NCBI GenBank assembly: GCA_023935145.1
Contig: CM043700.1
Span: 36,573,620-36,637,619 of the forward strand
DNA from: Bretschneidera sinensis
Taxonomy: Eukaryota; Streptophyta; Magnoliopsida; Brassicales; Akaniaceae
Length of the DNA: 64,000 nucleotides
Direction of reading: 5' to 3'
This document shows positions 22,206-43,806 of this stretch, one piece after another (within the stretch, counting starts at the first letter, position 1; the number at the start of each line of letters is the position of its first letter). The notes beneath the pieces are model-generated. The model was not told the origin of the DNA. It was given only the letters and a program-made list of their open reading frames with translations, and searched no databases. The position numbers and the translations under genes were made by a program.

Positions 22206-24272
22206 CGACTAGATTTTGAAATTTTTTGGTGACAATAGAAGTCTTTGTTGAGATGATTTTAAAGTCAAATTGTGAATTATGTATTATCTTGATTACTCAG
22301 AGACCAACTAACTGGGCTAAATGTCGCATGTTAAAAAATAGAAAAATTAAGCACTTTTTTTTTGCCAGAAAACACATTAATTGCCTTTTTACCAACATAG
22401 GTAATTCGGATTTTGCTTCGATTTCTTTTTTAAAAATAAAATTTTAGCCAGCCAGTTCAGATTTTATATTTTTCCCTATGTGGACCTGGGCTTTAGGCTA
22501 TTTATGGTTATGCCTTACACCTAAGTAATGGACTGGGTGGTAAACTGGTTATTGCCTTCAGTGCCCAATTTTTGGCCATATCATGCTCAATTATATTCTC
22601 CCCAAAAGAAATCTTGAATTAGTTTAATATAAAGAGCCTGAAAAATAGATAAATGTTTTAACAGCGACGAATTTGCACTGCATACTGTGTTTTGGGGTGG
22701 TCATGTGCTTTTCTCATTGGTAAGGGAATCTAAAAGTCAAATGTCTACTTTTACCTGATATTTACGCTTAAGAGGTAACATTATTATTTAGTAATTTGAG
22801 TACTAAATTGACTGGTTTAATTGATATGGTCATGTCATATATGTGATTAATGATCAAGTAGAATTTATGGCAATTCGATAAATTGATTGTGAATGATATG
22901 CCACCTGTCACTAGGGAGGATGGTTATTTTCTTTTGCAATATTTTTTTTTAGCACTGGTTAAACTCGTATTCTGCTTAAAAGAGTGGGAGGTGAGAGGTT
23001 TTTCAATTTTAAAGACAAGGTTTTGTGTGGGTTTTACCGATATGTTTTAAAATCGTTGTTCTTTGTGAATACAAAAATCGTCTTCCTTTTTATATGATTT
23101 GTTTGGTAGTCTACTTTACCTTTAGGTCATCCGAAATTAAAAATTGCCTTTATTTAGATATTAATTTGAAAATTTGCATGTCAATAATTTAGTTAAGACT
23201 TCAGACTCTGACTACTAAGAGAAAATAATGACGATGAAAAGAAATTAGAGAATTCAAGATTTTTAAACATGTGTAAATAACATTCGTTTCATTTTGGAAG
23301 GGTTGAAAAGTGAAAAGTAAAGTAAGTTAGTTTTTATAAGTTTTTTTTTTCCTTTGCCATTCTCAGGATACATAAATCAGTTTTCCTTTTTATTTTTATT
23401 TAATTTTTCTTCTTCGCAAACATTTATTATTTCTTTTTATGTATTCAGTTAAAAATCTTTTCTTTTACATTTTCCTCTTACAAATGCTAACTTGAGTTTG
23501 GTTAAAAGGTAAGGTTAGGTTAAGGTTTTTTTTTTTTTTTTTTAAATTTAATTAGTGTTTATTTCTTTAATTTGCAAAGAAAATAAATGCCAATTAAGTC
23601 AAGCCATTTATTAATTGGTGCTTTAATTGTTGTTTGAATGCAAAAAAAAAAAAAAAAAAGGCATTAATATGTAGTTTGGGCAAGTCTTTTTGGGGTGAAT
23701 TTAATAAAATAAACACTTAATTAAATTTGCAAAAGAGTTAGCTGGCTTTTCTTTTGTCTTGTTTCCTTGGATGTAGTAGTAGGATGAGTGTTATGTAGTC
23801 AATATTTTCAAGGATGAGTGTTATGTAGTCAATATTTTCAAAAATTGTCGACATGACACCATACTCAGTATGGGTAATTGTTATTAGTTGAGTGCTGGTC
23901 TGTCACTATTCTTACTGGTTTTACTTTGTATTTTTCGGGGGGAAGGAAGAATACTCATGTTTACTTTAATTTCTTACTTATCTATAAATATTAATGATTT
24001 GGCAAAGTGCATTTTTCACTTTTAAGACACACTTGTCAAAAATGTGGGCCTTATACACGTATTTTAATTAATTTAATTTATGATGGGAAGTTAAAAATTT
24101 ATTCATTTAAGTAAAACACAACAAGTGCGTACTTATAAATGGTTTGGATTGGGTAGGATTATTTTTAGTATTTTTTGGGCCTCGAATAAACAGTGCCCAA
24201 TTTGAACTGTAGTTGCCCAATTATTTTTGTTTTACCTCAGTCTTGGCATATAAGCGATATGTGTATATATTC
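22206..24272. other. AT-rich spacer, no gene seen
   Basis: Apart from poly-T/poly-A runs and the 30-bp dimer listed separately, nothing recognisable lies between the PQT3-like gene and the 3' end of the NDH gene. Confidence 0.5.
23781..23840. repeat. Perfect 30-bp tandem dimer
   Basis: The 30-mer starting AGGATGAGTGTTATGTAGTC occurs twice, head to tail, without a difference. Confidence 0.95.
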
Positions 24273-26327
24273 CTATCGATTCAGTGCGATGGATAGTGCA
24301 AAGGATAATATAATCCAAAACAGTAGAAAGTATCCCACCAGTCTTGTTGGTCCCACGTCTTCTGGTTCCTGTCACCGAATTCATCATAACCAATTTAAAC
24401 TCAGGAAAAATAAAAATGGAACTTATTATCGTATTAAATATTAATGTCTGTGGAAAGTCTTGATTTCTAACATGCTGCTTGACGATTTTTTTTTGGGTAT
24501 TTCTTTCTCTTAATTACTTGGTAAAAGATAAAGATATAGGATGAAATAAACATTTTATGTATATGATGTACATGAAAAATGATTTGTTTTTTCTATAAAA
24601 TGGATGTCCCAAATTCTTTATTACTTTCTAAAATCGGATTCAAATATCATGTTTTCTTGACTTTTTTATAACTATAAATATTTAGAAGTATAGTTTTTCG
24701 TTGTGATTCAACTTTTGAAAGAAAACAAAAAAAAAAAAAAAAAGAGTTGTAATTAACGCGAGACTGATGGGAAATTAAGAAGGATTGGATACATACCTGT
24801 TGTGGAGGAGATTGTGTTGAAGTTTGTGTGATGTCGACCTCGAAAGGCCAAACGTATTTGTCTGGCTTGTCACTCCTGGCCAAGCTCCAATCATACAATC
24901 TTCTCTCTTCCTCCGAGGATAAAATCGAATATGATTCCTATTAACATCCACCGCTTAAGCTTTGTTACCGTTTTGCTTAACAGATTAAATTGATTAAGAT
25001 GAAACAATAAAAAAAAAAAATCATGTTTGATAAAATAATAATAAAAATAAAATTTATTTTATAAATTATTTATTAATTTAACTTTTGTTAATTAAAAATA
25101 AAATTATTTCATAAACTATCCCAAATTGTAATGACAATCCAATTCATGAAAGGAACAATAATGAGTTTCTATTTTCAAATGCATTTTGTGAAGGATTTGT
25201 TTTTTTTTAAATTTTATGTATGTTAACATAATTTTTCATGTGAGAATTTTTGAATTTTATTTATATCAATAAATCAATCATTTTTAAAATTACATACCTA
25301 AAAAAGAACAACATATATTCTAAAATCATAGAATTTTAAGTTTTATTTATTTAAAATTACTGAAAAGACAGCCTCCTCTACTGACTTGTAGATGTTCCAT
25401 TTTCTCGTTGACTTCTTTTTCATCCGCTCCCTGATTCAACAGCTCTTCAACCTTGTTTCTGTATGCAACTGTAACCTGCTTACAAAAAAATAAGAGGAGA
25501 GATTTTTCTCTGTTAAAAGAAAAGAAAAAAAATATTAGATGGAAAACTGAGTTTTATAATATAATGGGTAAATTACATTATCATATTTAAGGTTAGTATA
25601 TGTTACATTTACTTCACTTCATTTTTAAAATATATACTTACTTTGTTTATTGTTAATCAATTGTTCAAAATCTAATTAAATTTTATGTCAACTCATCAAA
25701 ACTTATTAAAAACTCTATTTCAAAATACGATCAAACATTTTACATTTTATTTTTAAGTAACATTCAAACTTTGATTGAGTTTTAAAATTGTTGAGTTTAC
25801 AGTCAATTTTTTTTTTAAAGTTTTGATCTTTAAACAACTTTTTTTTTTGAAACATAATCAGAGTAAAAAATTTAAAGATGATTATATGGTGGTTTAAGAG
25901 AAAGACCTGTTCGTATGAACATCCTCTTTGAAGTCCAAGTCTACCATAGTGATCTGCGTCTGTAATTGCTGCACTCTAAAGCAGAATCTTGTCAATTAAA
26001 TATTCCATAATCGTAGAGAGAGAGAGATAAAAAAAAGGAATGAATTAGTTGTTGGTCAGTGTTACCTAGGCCACGTAAAGCCCGTTCCACGTTGAGAGCA
26101 GAAATCAAAGACGGCGGTGCCTTCGGAGCTTCAATAGCTTTCTCTGATTCTGCATCTGTTGCTGCAGTCTCTGAAGTTGATACATTACTATCCGCAGAGC
26201 TTTTAATAGAAAATCTGCGTTGTTGCTTTGTTGCGAAAAATGAAGCGGAATTTGGCGTTAGATGAGGAAGGAAGCTTTTCTTGTTGGAAATACAGATGGT
26301 CGGTGTGGTGGTGCATAACACATCCAT
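24273..26327 (-). CDS. ndhU: Chloroplast NDH complex subunit U (NdhU)
   Basis: Five exons on the minus strand: 26327-26066, 25968-25907, 25475-25386, 24937-24797, 24368-24273. All are joined by GT-AG introns in phase, giving 216 residues, close to the known size of about 218. Residues 1 to about 45 are a Ser/Thr-rich plastid transit peptide. Residues 91 to about 155 (DADHYGRLGLQRGCSYEQ to EEERRLYDW) form the J-like region, without an HPD motif. After YVWPFEVDITQT comes a C-terminal membrane helix (about 195-213) ending ALNR. In known plants NdhU is part of subcomplex E of the thylakoid NDH-1 complex, the ferredoxin-binding site of cyclic electron flow around photosystem I. Identification is from remembered family text (EPEDVGPTRLVGYF, SLARSDKPD). 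The ATG at 26327 is the first in frame and gives a proper transit peptide. Confidence 0.9.
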
Positions 26328-27739
26328 GCTTCTCTGTAATAGCTAGTTGGGTTTGCTGAACGTTTTGTGTTGTGAGGAAGGAAGGGCTCTTTTTATTTTA
26401 AATTGGTTTTGATATTTTTAGCGAAATAACAGATGGGGGCTTCTCAACCAAAGGAATGTTATCGTATGAAGGATATTCTTTGGACTTAGGTGCGGAGTAT
26501 ATTTTGGTTGTCTCGAGTTTAAACTTTTAGGCCCATTAAAATTTTTATTATTAATATTAATTTTTAAATTTAATATTTATATTAACGTTATTAATAAAAC
26601 TTTTAAAATATATCAGTAAAATTTTTAACAATCCAAGTCAGTCAAGAAATTTTGATGGGTGTGTACCCACCAAAACAAAACAAAAGCATGCTATTAGTCA
26701 TTGGGCTGAACCACTTGCTTGGTAAAATTTTTATTTGGTTCGATTCATGAAATATATGCAATAATTCATCTCATTACTTATTTTTTCAAGTCATTAAATG
26801 CTTAATAAAATGAATTATTATACTAAATATTTTTTATCTTAAAAAAAAATAGATCTAATAAGATTCTGTCTTAAACATTGTCTTGAATCAAAATGTATGG
26901 ACCATGAAAGGGATTGGATCAGAATTTCTAAGAATAAAGGTTATTCTACAATCAATAACCAGCAATATACCGGCGATAACTTGTTTTACCTTAATGAGAG
27001 AATATCACTAAACTACGAGAGAGGAAAATTTAGAAAAGAATAATCAACAAAAAAACAATAACGGGAAAATACCATTTTGAAACAATTATGGATTTACAGA
27101 AACAACAAAAAGTAGCAAATGAAAAGCGTAGAGATGGAAAAGAGCAAAGAACCATTTAGAAATAAAGAAATCTATGAAAGTGGTGATTTTGTCCTCATAA
27201 TTTCATACAATTTTATGTTTAGATTTTATTCTGATAAAATTTATTTACTTTTATTGAATAAATTCTATATTTTTAAAACAAAACAAACATAGATTCAATT
27301 TATTTGTAAATAAATTATAAATTTCATTAACAAACCAAATTGAAAGAATTTTATAAAAACTATATAATTCATTAAAACAAACTAAGTGTAAAAAAAAATT
27401 AACAATAATTTATGGAATTCAAAAGAATTCCATAAAAAAGGGTATACTCCATTAAACAAAACGGAGGGTAAAAAAAAAAACACAGAAACCCCAGATTTTT
27501 GCAAAGCTACGAGCGTCAAAGCTTGGTTTCTTTTCTCCCGAACGTTCATTCCTCTCCCCTCAATTAAAATCCTAGAATAAAAATTAAAACCCCTTCCTCC
27601 CAAATACAGAGACCTCCTGATGTGTCTATTTGCTTGATAAAAATCGAGAAGGAAAAAGATTTTCCCGCACTTTCTTGCTTTCCAAGCACTATTTTCTTCT
27701 CTTAAAACCCAGTAAAAGTCCTTAAAAAAAGGGGGACCT
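26328..27739. other. Spacer upstream of ndhU, AT-rich
   Basis: No gene was found. It holds the ndhU promoter on the minus strand without a clear TATA box, then AT-rich sequence rich in AATTCAT and AAATTTAT words like common plant MITEs, with no clean ends. Confidence 0.4.
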
Positions 27740-28843
27740 AGCCGCAAATACTAGCCGCAAGAATCAAGAAAGAAGACCCAAAAAAAACACCAGCTCCATC
27801 TCTCACTCACTGTCGCCAGCTACACCACGCCGTCACCGTTGTCAGCCTCCACCTTCGCGCAAACCACAGCAACAGCTCCGTCATCCCGTCGAGTCAGCCG
27901 CGTCATCATTCTGTTCCACCGCGCGAATTATCGAGCAACCACGGACCAGAGAATCCAATAGCCCAATGATCTACTCCACCATCGATTTGCAGGTAAGTCT
28001 CCAAGTTGCGTCATCTTGTAATTTGAGTGAAGTTACATCTGTAATTTGTTGGGTATATGAATCTTTGTTAATATCTTCGTTTCATTGAGTTTTGATGATC
28101 AGGACTGGAAATTGTTTTCATAGCTAATTAACTAAAATCAGCCGAGTTTTCAATCATTTGTTAGCTTCAGGTTTGAGACAAATTTAGAATGAGTTTATTT
28201 GTGTAAATAATAGCTAGAGATTTTGCTTTGCAAAAAACTGGGGTTGGAAGCTATAATGTTTGATTCTTGTTGTTAATAACCCAGATTTTGCTTTTTCTTT
28301 TTTCTTAAGGGAAAATTGAGATACATAACGGGACTTGATGGAAGTTAAGGGCAAAGTATTACAGTCAATTTGGTTTAAATGAATTCCTCAATTTTTATGG
28401 AATTCAATAAGTTACCGTGTTTGTTAATTAGAGGTGGATTTCATTTACAAATATACTGACTTATGATTGGTTTAACTATAAAGATATAGATTTCATTTAC
28501 AAATGAATTCTAGTCGAATTGAATAAGTTTTGTAGAAATTCTATCAAAATTTATAGAATTTGCACTCTACACATGAGGCTTTATAAATTTAAAAAGTAAA
28601 AAATATCAGTTATCAAAGTAAAAAGAAGAAAATAGAGCCACGGTTTGTTCTTGTGATGGCAGAGCCACTAAGGAGGTGGTGATGCCACGGTTCTGAGTCC
28701 CCTTTTTCTAGGTTTCTGGTTGTTGTGATTTATCTCCTTCATTTTTTTAGGTTGATCGTTGGTGGGAGTTCTGCTGGGCTCTTAAAACCTTTCTGCCCAC
28801 TGTGCTCAATTATTCCGAACTTAACATTTTTGTATGGGTTTAA
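27740..28843 (+). other. Possible orphan transcription unit with a 39-codon spliced frame
   Basis: A locally GC-rich, CT-rich stretch (27770-27990) looks like a 5' exon and ends with a strong donor CAG/GTAAGT at 27993. An ATG at 27966 opens nine codons to that donor. A pyrimidine-rich acceptor at 28750 would continue in frame for 30 codons (VDRWWEFCWALK and on) to TAA at 28843. No family was recognised. It may be a non-coding transcript or chance. Confidence 0.2.
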
Positions 28844-30183
28844 TGGTTTTTTTAATGATGTTTGTTTCAGATCTGTTTTTTTTTCTTTTACTGAAACTCG
28901 GTTCTGTTTCTTCGGGTTCAAATAGTGTTCACCTCTGGTTCTATTTTTTTAGTCTATAAGCTGGGCTGATTTGATTTTTTTTCCTTTCTTTTTGTTGTTT
29001 CGTTTTCACTTCTTTTGGTTTCATTATGTTGATTTCCTTTTATCCCCTTATTGCATTTCCAGTTGAAAATGAGGGAGGATTAATAAACAGAAGATCCTTT
29101 GAATTTTTACTTGGGATTCTGTTGTCCAAGCCTGAAGGATAAAACAACACAGCTGGAGTCTCTATTGCCATGGTGCTGGTGTTTTTTCTTCCTAGCTTGA
29201 CCACAATTTTGTTTTCTCTTTTTGATGTGCAGTTTGATGGTGTTAGATTAATTATCACGGAAAAATTTCTCACGAACTTGATTTTCTTAGTCATTTGAAG
29301 AAGTTATAGTTTTTGTGATATTCCATAAGCTTGAAGGATTACTTTACCATGAAAAAAGAAAAGCAAGTAAAAGAAAGGTAATGGGATAAAAAGTGTTATA
29401 AAACCATATAATAATGCTAAGAGTATTTAAGTAAAGTTTATAAAATGAATTGAATTCTTGTTGATTCTAAACACAAAATTCATTTCAATTCTACAGGACT
29501 ATACCAAACATGAAAATTCATTTAAGTTCATTTGGAAATAAATTTTAGTTTCAATTCATTTGAAAATTAAGTGTGAATTCAATGGAAAATGAATTTTAGT
29601 TTATTGAATTCTATATCTAAGGTCATACTAAATGGAGTGTTAAAATGATAATGGTGAATAGTATGGGATACTCAAGTGTTACAAAAGCCAAAACACATGG
29701 TTTTTTATTGATGCTTGCTTTTTTTTATTTTTATCATTAGCGATATTTGAGGGTGAGGGTTTGAATTTCTGCCCATAAACAGGAGGAAATGTGTTTCTCA
29801 TCACTGCCCTAGGCAGGGGGTGACGCATAATTGCAGGCTTGATAATTGCTTCTTAATAACTTCAATATAGTTTAAATTTTGGTAAAAATCTATGTTTTGT
29901 AACTTTCAAACAGTTACCAATACTAGCATATCAATCTTACTTCAGTGATGGGATGTAATTATTTAGTTCACTCATTTTATCTTTTTTAAAATTACGAATA
30001 TTTATCAACGTATTTGTAAGGATATCAATCAGGTCATTTTAATATAGTGGTAAGTATCCCCTACTGTCACGCGGGTGACCCTTCTTTTTCTAACTTTTAT
30101 TTCCTGAAAAACGACGTCATATCATAGTTTTCTGGGAAGACTTCCGAGCAACCTTGACATAGAGCAAGAGAGAGAAAGCAAAG
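28844..30183. other. Spacer upstream of PEX10
   Basis: AT-rich. Words such as GAATTCAATGGAAAATGAAT around 29440-29630 suggest an old MITE. Near the gene start, CGACGTCAT (30112-30120) contains a bZIP-type ACGT core that could belong to the PEX10 promoter. Confidence 0.35.
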
Positions 30184-34318
<4,135 letters not shown>

Positions 34319-36715
34319 CATGCGCAGAGCACATAAAGCATGTGATTTTGGTGGACTGCAGTTAAACAGAACAGAATAAAAGCAATTGCAAGCAAGCAAT
34401 CTGTCAAGTTTGCTACGATTACTCTTGCATCTGAGAAATAAAGGGTTAGAATATGAATCTCTTGTTGATTGTTGTTGTAGTAGTTGCTCCTGATTCTTTA
34501 GGCTACATATTTTAGTCGCATCGTTGAGAAACTTAGATATTTTATATTTTTTTTATGAGGAATGGTTGCATAGCTGTTGCATATGAGATCATTGTTTTCT
34601 CAGCTTTGTCAAGTTTGTAATGTACTGTGATCACCGTGTATTTTGTTAGGCTAATAGTAATGCATTTACATTATGGAAATTGAGCTGAGATTTCTCTTTT
34701 CTAAATTCTGTGGGGCTTAAGCAACTCAATATTTCTTCGCAATTTTTTCTCTGATCCCGAACTGAGGGCTAGCATTTTTCTTTCGGAAGCAGAAAATTTT
34801 CACATTTTATACTGTTGCAGTTTTTCGGAAGGTATGATGCAGATGTATATCTGGGGAGAATCGTCAATTTACTCATGTCCTCTCTCTGTAGGCTCTTTTA
34901 GTCAAACATGACACTGATCATTTATGATAACATACTAAAATTGGTTTTTCAAAATTATCAAAGATAAAAGTTGTGTAAATATTATGAGTCATTTTTTTTA
35001 TCAAACTAACTTTATTATTTGTATAATATACATATATTAATTTTATTCACAATAAAATATAAATAATTAAAATAATATTTAAATTAAATTAATAATATTT
35101 TTATTATAAAATAACATTATTTTTATTAACTAATAATTTCAATGTTCTAATAATAATAATAAATGATTTATAATTTTATTGTTGTAAATACTTTATAGTG
35201 GTAAGAGTGTAAAAACTTTTATCACAAGAGGGTAATTTAGGAATATAAATGATGTTAAAACCGATAGAATTAAAAACTAAAAAAATCTCACCTTTTGATT
35301 TTACATCTAAACAACTTTTTGAAAAAAAGTATGTCAAAAAAGATATGTTTAGCCTAATTTCTATCTTTTGATAACAGAAGTGTTTGAAAAACTCAATCCC
35401 ACTTTGGTCATATTGGCATACAAGATATCAATTGTCTGTCAAAAAGTTCTAAAAAATTCAAACGCTAACTTGTAGTAAATTTCTAAATTTTAATTTCATT
35501 TCCCAACAGTTAATTTTAATTTGAATGGAGAAATGAATATTTGGCCCTTATAACAAATTGAATCGTTAATGGGATCAAAATTTATACAATGCGATAGTAT
35601 GGACATTGTTAAAAAAAAAGAAGGAAAAAAAGAGTAAATTCAATTTTCTCGTCATTTAATTTTGCTTCGCATCTTATTTAAATATTTGAAGTTTAAATCG
35701 TCATAATTGAGTTTTAACTATACTTGGTCAAATATTCACTTAAAATTTAAGTGCTCAAGTCTTTCTGTCAATTATTAGAACTATCCCGTATACGTCTGCT
35801 TTTGCTCGACCGAGTATTCTGAAGAAACTTCAGTTAAGTTATGGTCTAGAAAAAAAGACATTCTTGAGTTATTTTTCCTCTTGCTGCGAAAACAATTAAT
35901 CTCCAGTTAATTTCAAAAACTTTTGATTGATACACGCAATAAATAAGTCAATTCTGCAGCTTTTTGCTCAATTTATCGTGTAGTCAAATTCTCATTAGTA
36001 CGAGATAAAGGAATAGTCCCAGCCTCTTATTTCTATACAAAGGATATGACGAACATAAATACACTTTTAACTTCTATTATGATAGACTAATTATCTTTCA
36101 TAAGAAATTGTAAAAACATGCAACGTTTTTTCTCTTAAATCTCCAACGAAAAATACACACTATTTCTTCTTTTCTATCAACTCGATCATAACCAAACAGT
36201 TTAATCTCAAATTTATGTTTAACTACATTGTCAAGTTCAAATCCAATATTATATTATATAATTTTTTTTCTTCTTCCGGTGATGTTACTTAAATTTTAAT
36301 GCACTTAATATAAAGACTTAATTAGATCAATAGTAAACGTTAAATACCCAACTATAACGATTTAAATTTTAAAGACCCAAATAAAACGGATCCATGAAAA
36401 ATGAATTTATTCAAAATAAAATCTACAGTGTTAATTGAGACAGCCTAAAAACTATAGGATTAATTTTCTAAATATTTCTAAATAAAATTAATAGTTAAAG
36501 CCTATTGAAATTGCAATTAATCAATGTTTGTAAAAAACACTTTTAGTGTGATTTTCCTTCTTCCCTCCTAATTATTTTTATGAATTTTTTGACGTCCAAT
36601 ATATACTAAGAAAAACATATTTTATTTTCATTTTTCTTAGGCATCCAAACAAGCCAATCTCATTTTCTTTCTTTACCTAATTTTTGCAGATCTAAAGGTT
36701 TGGTCTTAAGAGATA
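34319..36715. other. AT-rich spacer between PEX10 and RPS3
   Basis: It holds the PEX10 3' UTR, then more than 1.5 kb of very AT-rich DNA without recognisable gene, TIR or RNA. Nothing was found on either strand. Confidence 0.5.
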
Positions 36716-36847
36716 GGCCCAAGTGCAAGACGAACTTCAGAGCCCAGTCTCAGCCTGAGCCCAATGGATTGTTGGGTTGTAGTAAATTATTAACCCTACA
36801 CTGACTAGAAAGAAAAACCTTACACACAAAACACCGGCTATATATAT
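36716..36847 (+). promoter_or_regulatory. RPS3 promoter: three site II boxes, telo-box and TATA
   Basis: Reverse-strand TGGGCY motifs occur as GGCCCA (36716), AGCCCA (36741) and AGCCCA (36758). They are followed by the telo-box AACCCTA (36792-36798) and a TATATATAT box (36839-36847), about 100 bases before the ATG. Site II elements plus a telo-box are the known signature of plant ribosomal-protein and cell-cycle genes, recognised by TCP and Pur-alpha-type factors. A second AGGGTTT telo-like motif lies in the leader (about 36859). Confidence 0.75.
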
Positions 36848-36948
36848 CGCCAACCATTAGGGTTTCGCTTCTTCGCAGACTAAGATAGCTAATTGCCGAA
36901 GCAACTCAAACAAGTGTTGGAGGTTCATTTTATTGACTATCCAAAAAC

Positions 36949-42204
<5,256 letters not shown>

Positions 42205-43077
42205 AACCTCTGCCGGCTTGTTGGTCTAAATAAAGTCTGATGTGGTGTAATATTTTTCACTTTTCAATTCCTAGGGCAGGAATATTTTAGTCAAGTGTTC
42301 ATCTTGTTGAGAGTTTTGCATGTTGAACTAGTTTTTGTCTAATTTTGTTCTTTATATGGATTAATTTGCTTTAGTACTTTTGGTATTTGTCAAAAGAATT
42401 GAGATGACCTTTGCTTCGAGAAAATTATGGTTCAATTTGGAACTGAATTTTTACTTTTGAATGGAGTCAGCGGTAGTTTTATCAGTTTCCACAAGGGCTT
42501 TTAATCTTAAGGCATAGATGTTTCGGGTTGTGGTATTCTCAACTGAATTCATATGTTGACATTAATTTTACTTGGCCTATTTTTATTTTAAAATAAATCT
42601 TGTTTTTGTAGCTGAGAGTGAGAACAGCCCTTGCAGGCTAATTTAACTTACACGGTTGTTATTCATCCATTATTCTTTAAGAGCGGCTGATATTTAGAGG
42701 GAAAATTATTTGAACGGATTATTCATGGGTTAATATCAATTTTGGTCTTTAAATAAATGGATGATTAACAATTAGTCCTCAACATTCAATTTTTTGCAAT
42801 TAAACTTTTAATGTTTTCATAACATTAAAATTTAAGGAAATAGCTTGAGTTGGGAGATAATCAAGTTGGACTAATTGAGTACTCTTCTCAACAAAAAAAA
42901 TCCGTAAAAATAGATTACCTAACATGGGCTTTTATGGATATTTTCAATTTGGGTTTCTTGCATTCTTTCTCCTCTCCTTACTTCTCTTTGGCAAATCTAT
43001 AATTACGTCTTAGGTGACAAACTTCTCTGGATTCTTTCATGATCTACTTGAGTGTTGCCTTGAACTTTTTTCTTTCT
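42205..43077. other. RPS3 3' flank
   Basis: 3' UTR with AATAAA, then AT-rich spacer. No gene seen. Confidence 0.5.
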
Positions 43078-43806
43078 TTTCTATCATTTTCCCATTTTTC
43101 TCACTTTTCGGCTTATATTCTTCTTTTCTATCATTTTCTGATTTTTCTCTCTTTTCGGCTTATATTCTTCTCTTAGATCACATCGCGTTTTCGTTTTTCA
43201 TTTATCTTTGATTCAATTGCCCACATGAAAATATTCATGTGCCTTGTACAATTAAAATATATAGAATGAGAGATTTTGGTGGGTTAAAAAAAACAATTCT
43301 CTCTTTTCGACTTATGTTCTTCTCTTAGATCCCATCACGTTTTCGTTTATCATTTATCTTTGATTCAATCGCCCACATGTAAATATTCATGTGCCTTTTA
43401 CAATTAAAATATATAGAATAGGAGATTTTGGTGGGTTAAAAAAAAAAATTCTTCTTTTCTATCATTTTCCGATTTTTCTCTCTTTTCGGCTTATATTCTT
43501 CTCTTAGATCTCATCACGTTTTCGTTTCTCATTTATCTCTGATTCAATCGCCCACATGTAAATATTCATGTGCCTCGTACAATTAAAATATATAGAATGG
43601 GAGATTTTGGTGGGTTAAAAAAAACAATTCTTCTTTTCTATCATTTTCCGATTTTTCTCTCTTTTCGGCTTATATTCTTCTCTTAGATCTCATCACGTTT
43701 TCGTTTCTCATTTATCTCTGATTCAATCGCCCACATGTAAATATTCATGTGCCTCGTACAATTAAAATATATAGAATGGGAGATTTTGGTGGGTTAAAAA
43801 AAAAAA
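43078..43806. repeat. 179-bp tandem repeat, four copies
   Basis: The landmark ATATAGAATG occurs at 43259, 43411, 43590 and 43769, giving periods of 152, 179 and 179. The second unit lacks 27 bases. Each unit runs from a CT-rich half (CTATCATTTTCCGATTTTTC, TTTTCGGCTTATATTC) through CATCACGTTTTCG and CGCCCACATGTAAATATTCA to GGAGATTTTGGTGGGTTAAA plus an A-run. The last two units look nearly identical. No coding sense. Confidence 0.92.

Noticed and set aside
27382..27747. 121-codon minus-strand frame
   Set aside because: Low-complexity Phe/Lys-rich text over AT-rich repeat, with no family or splice support.
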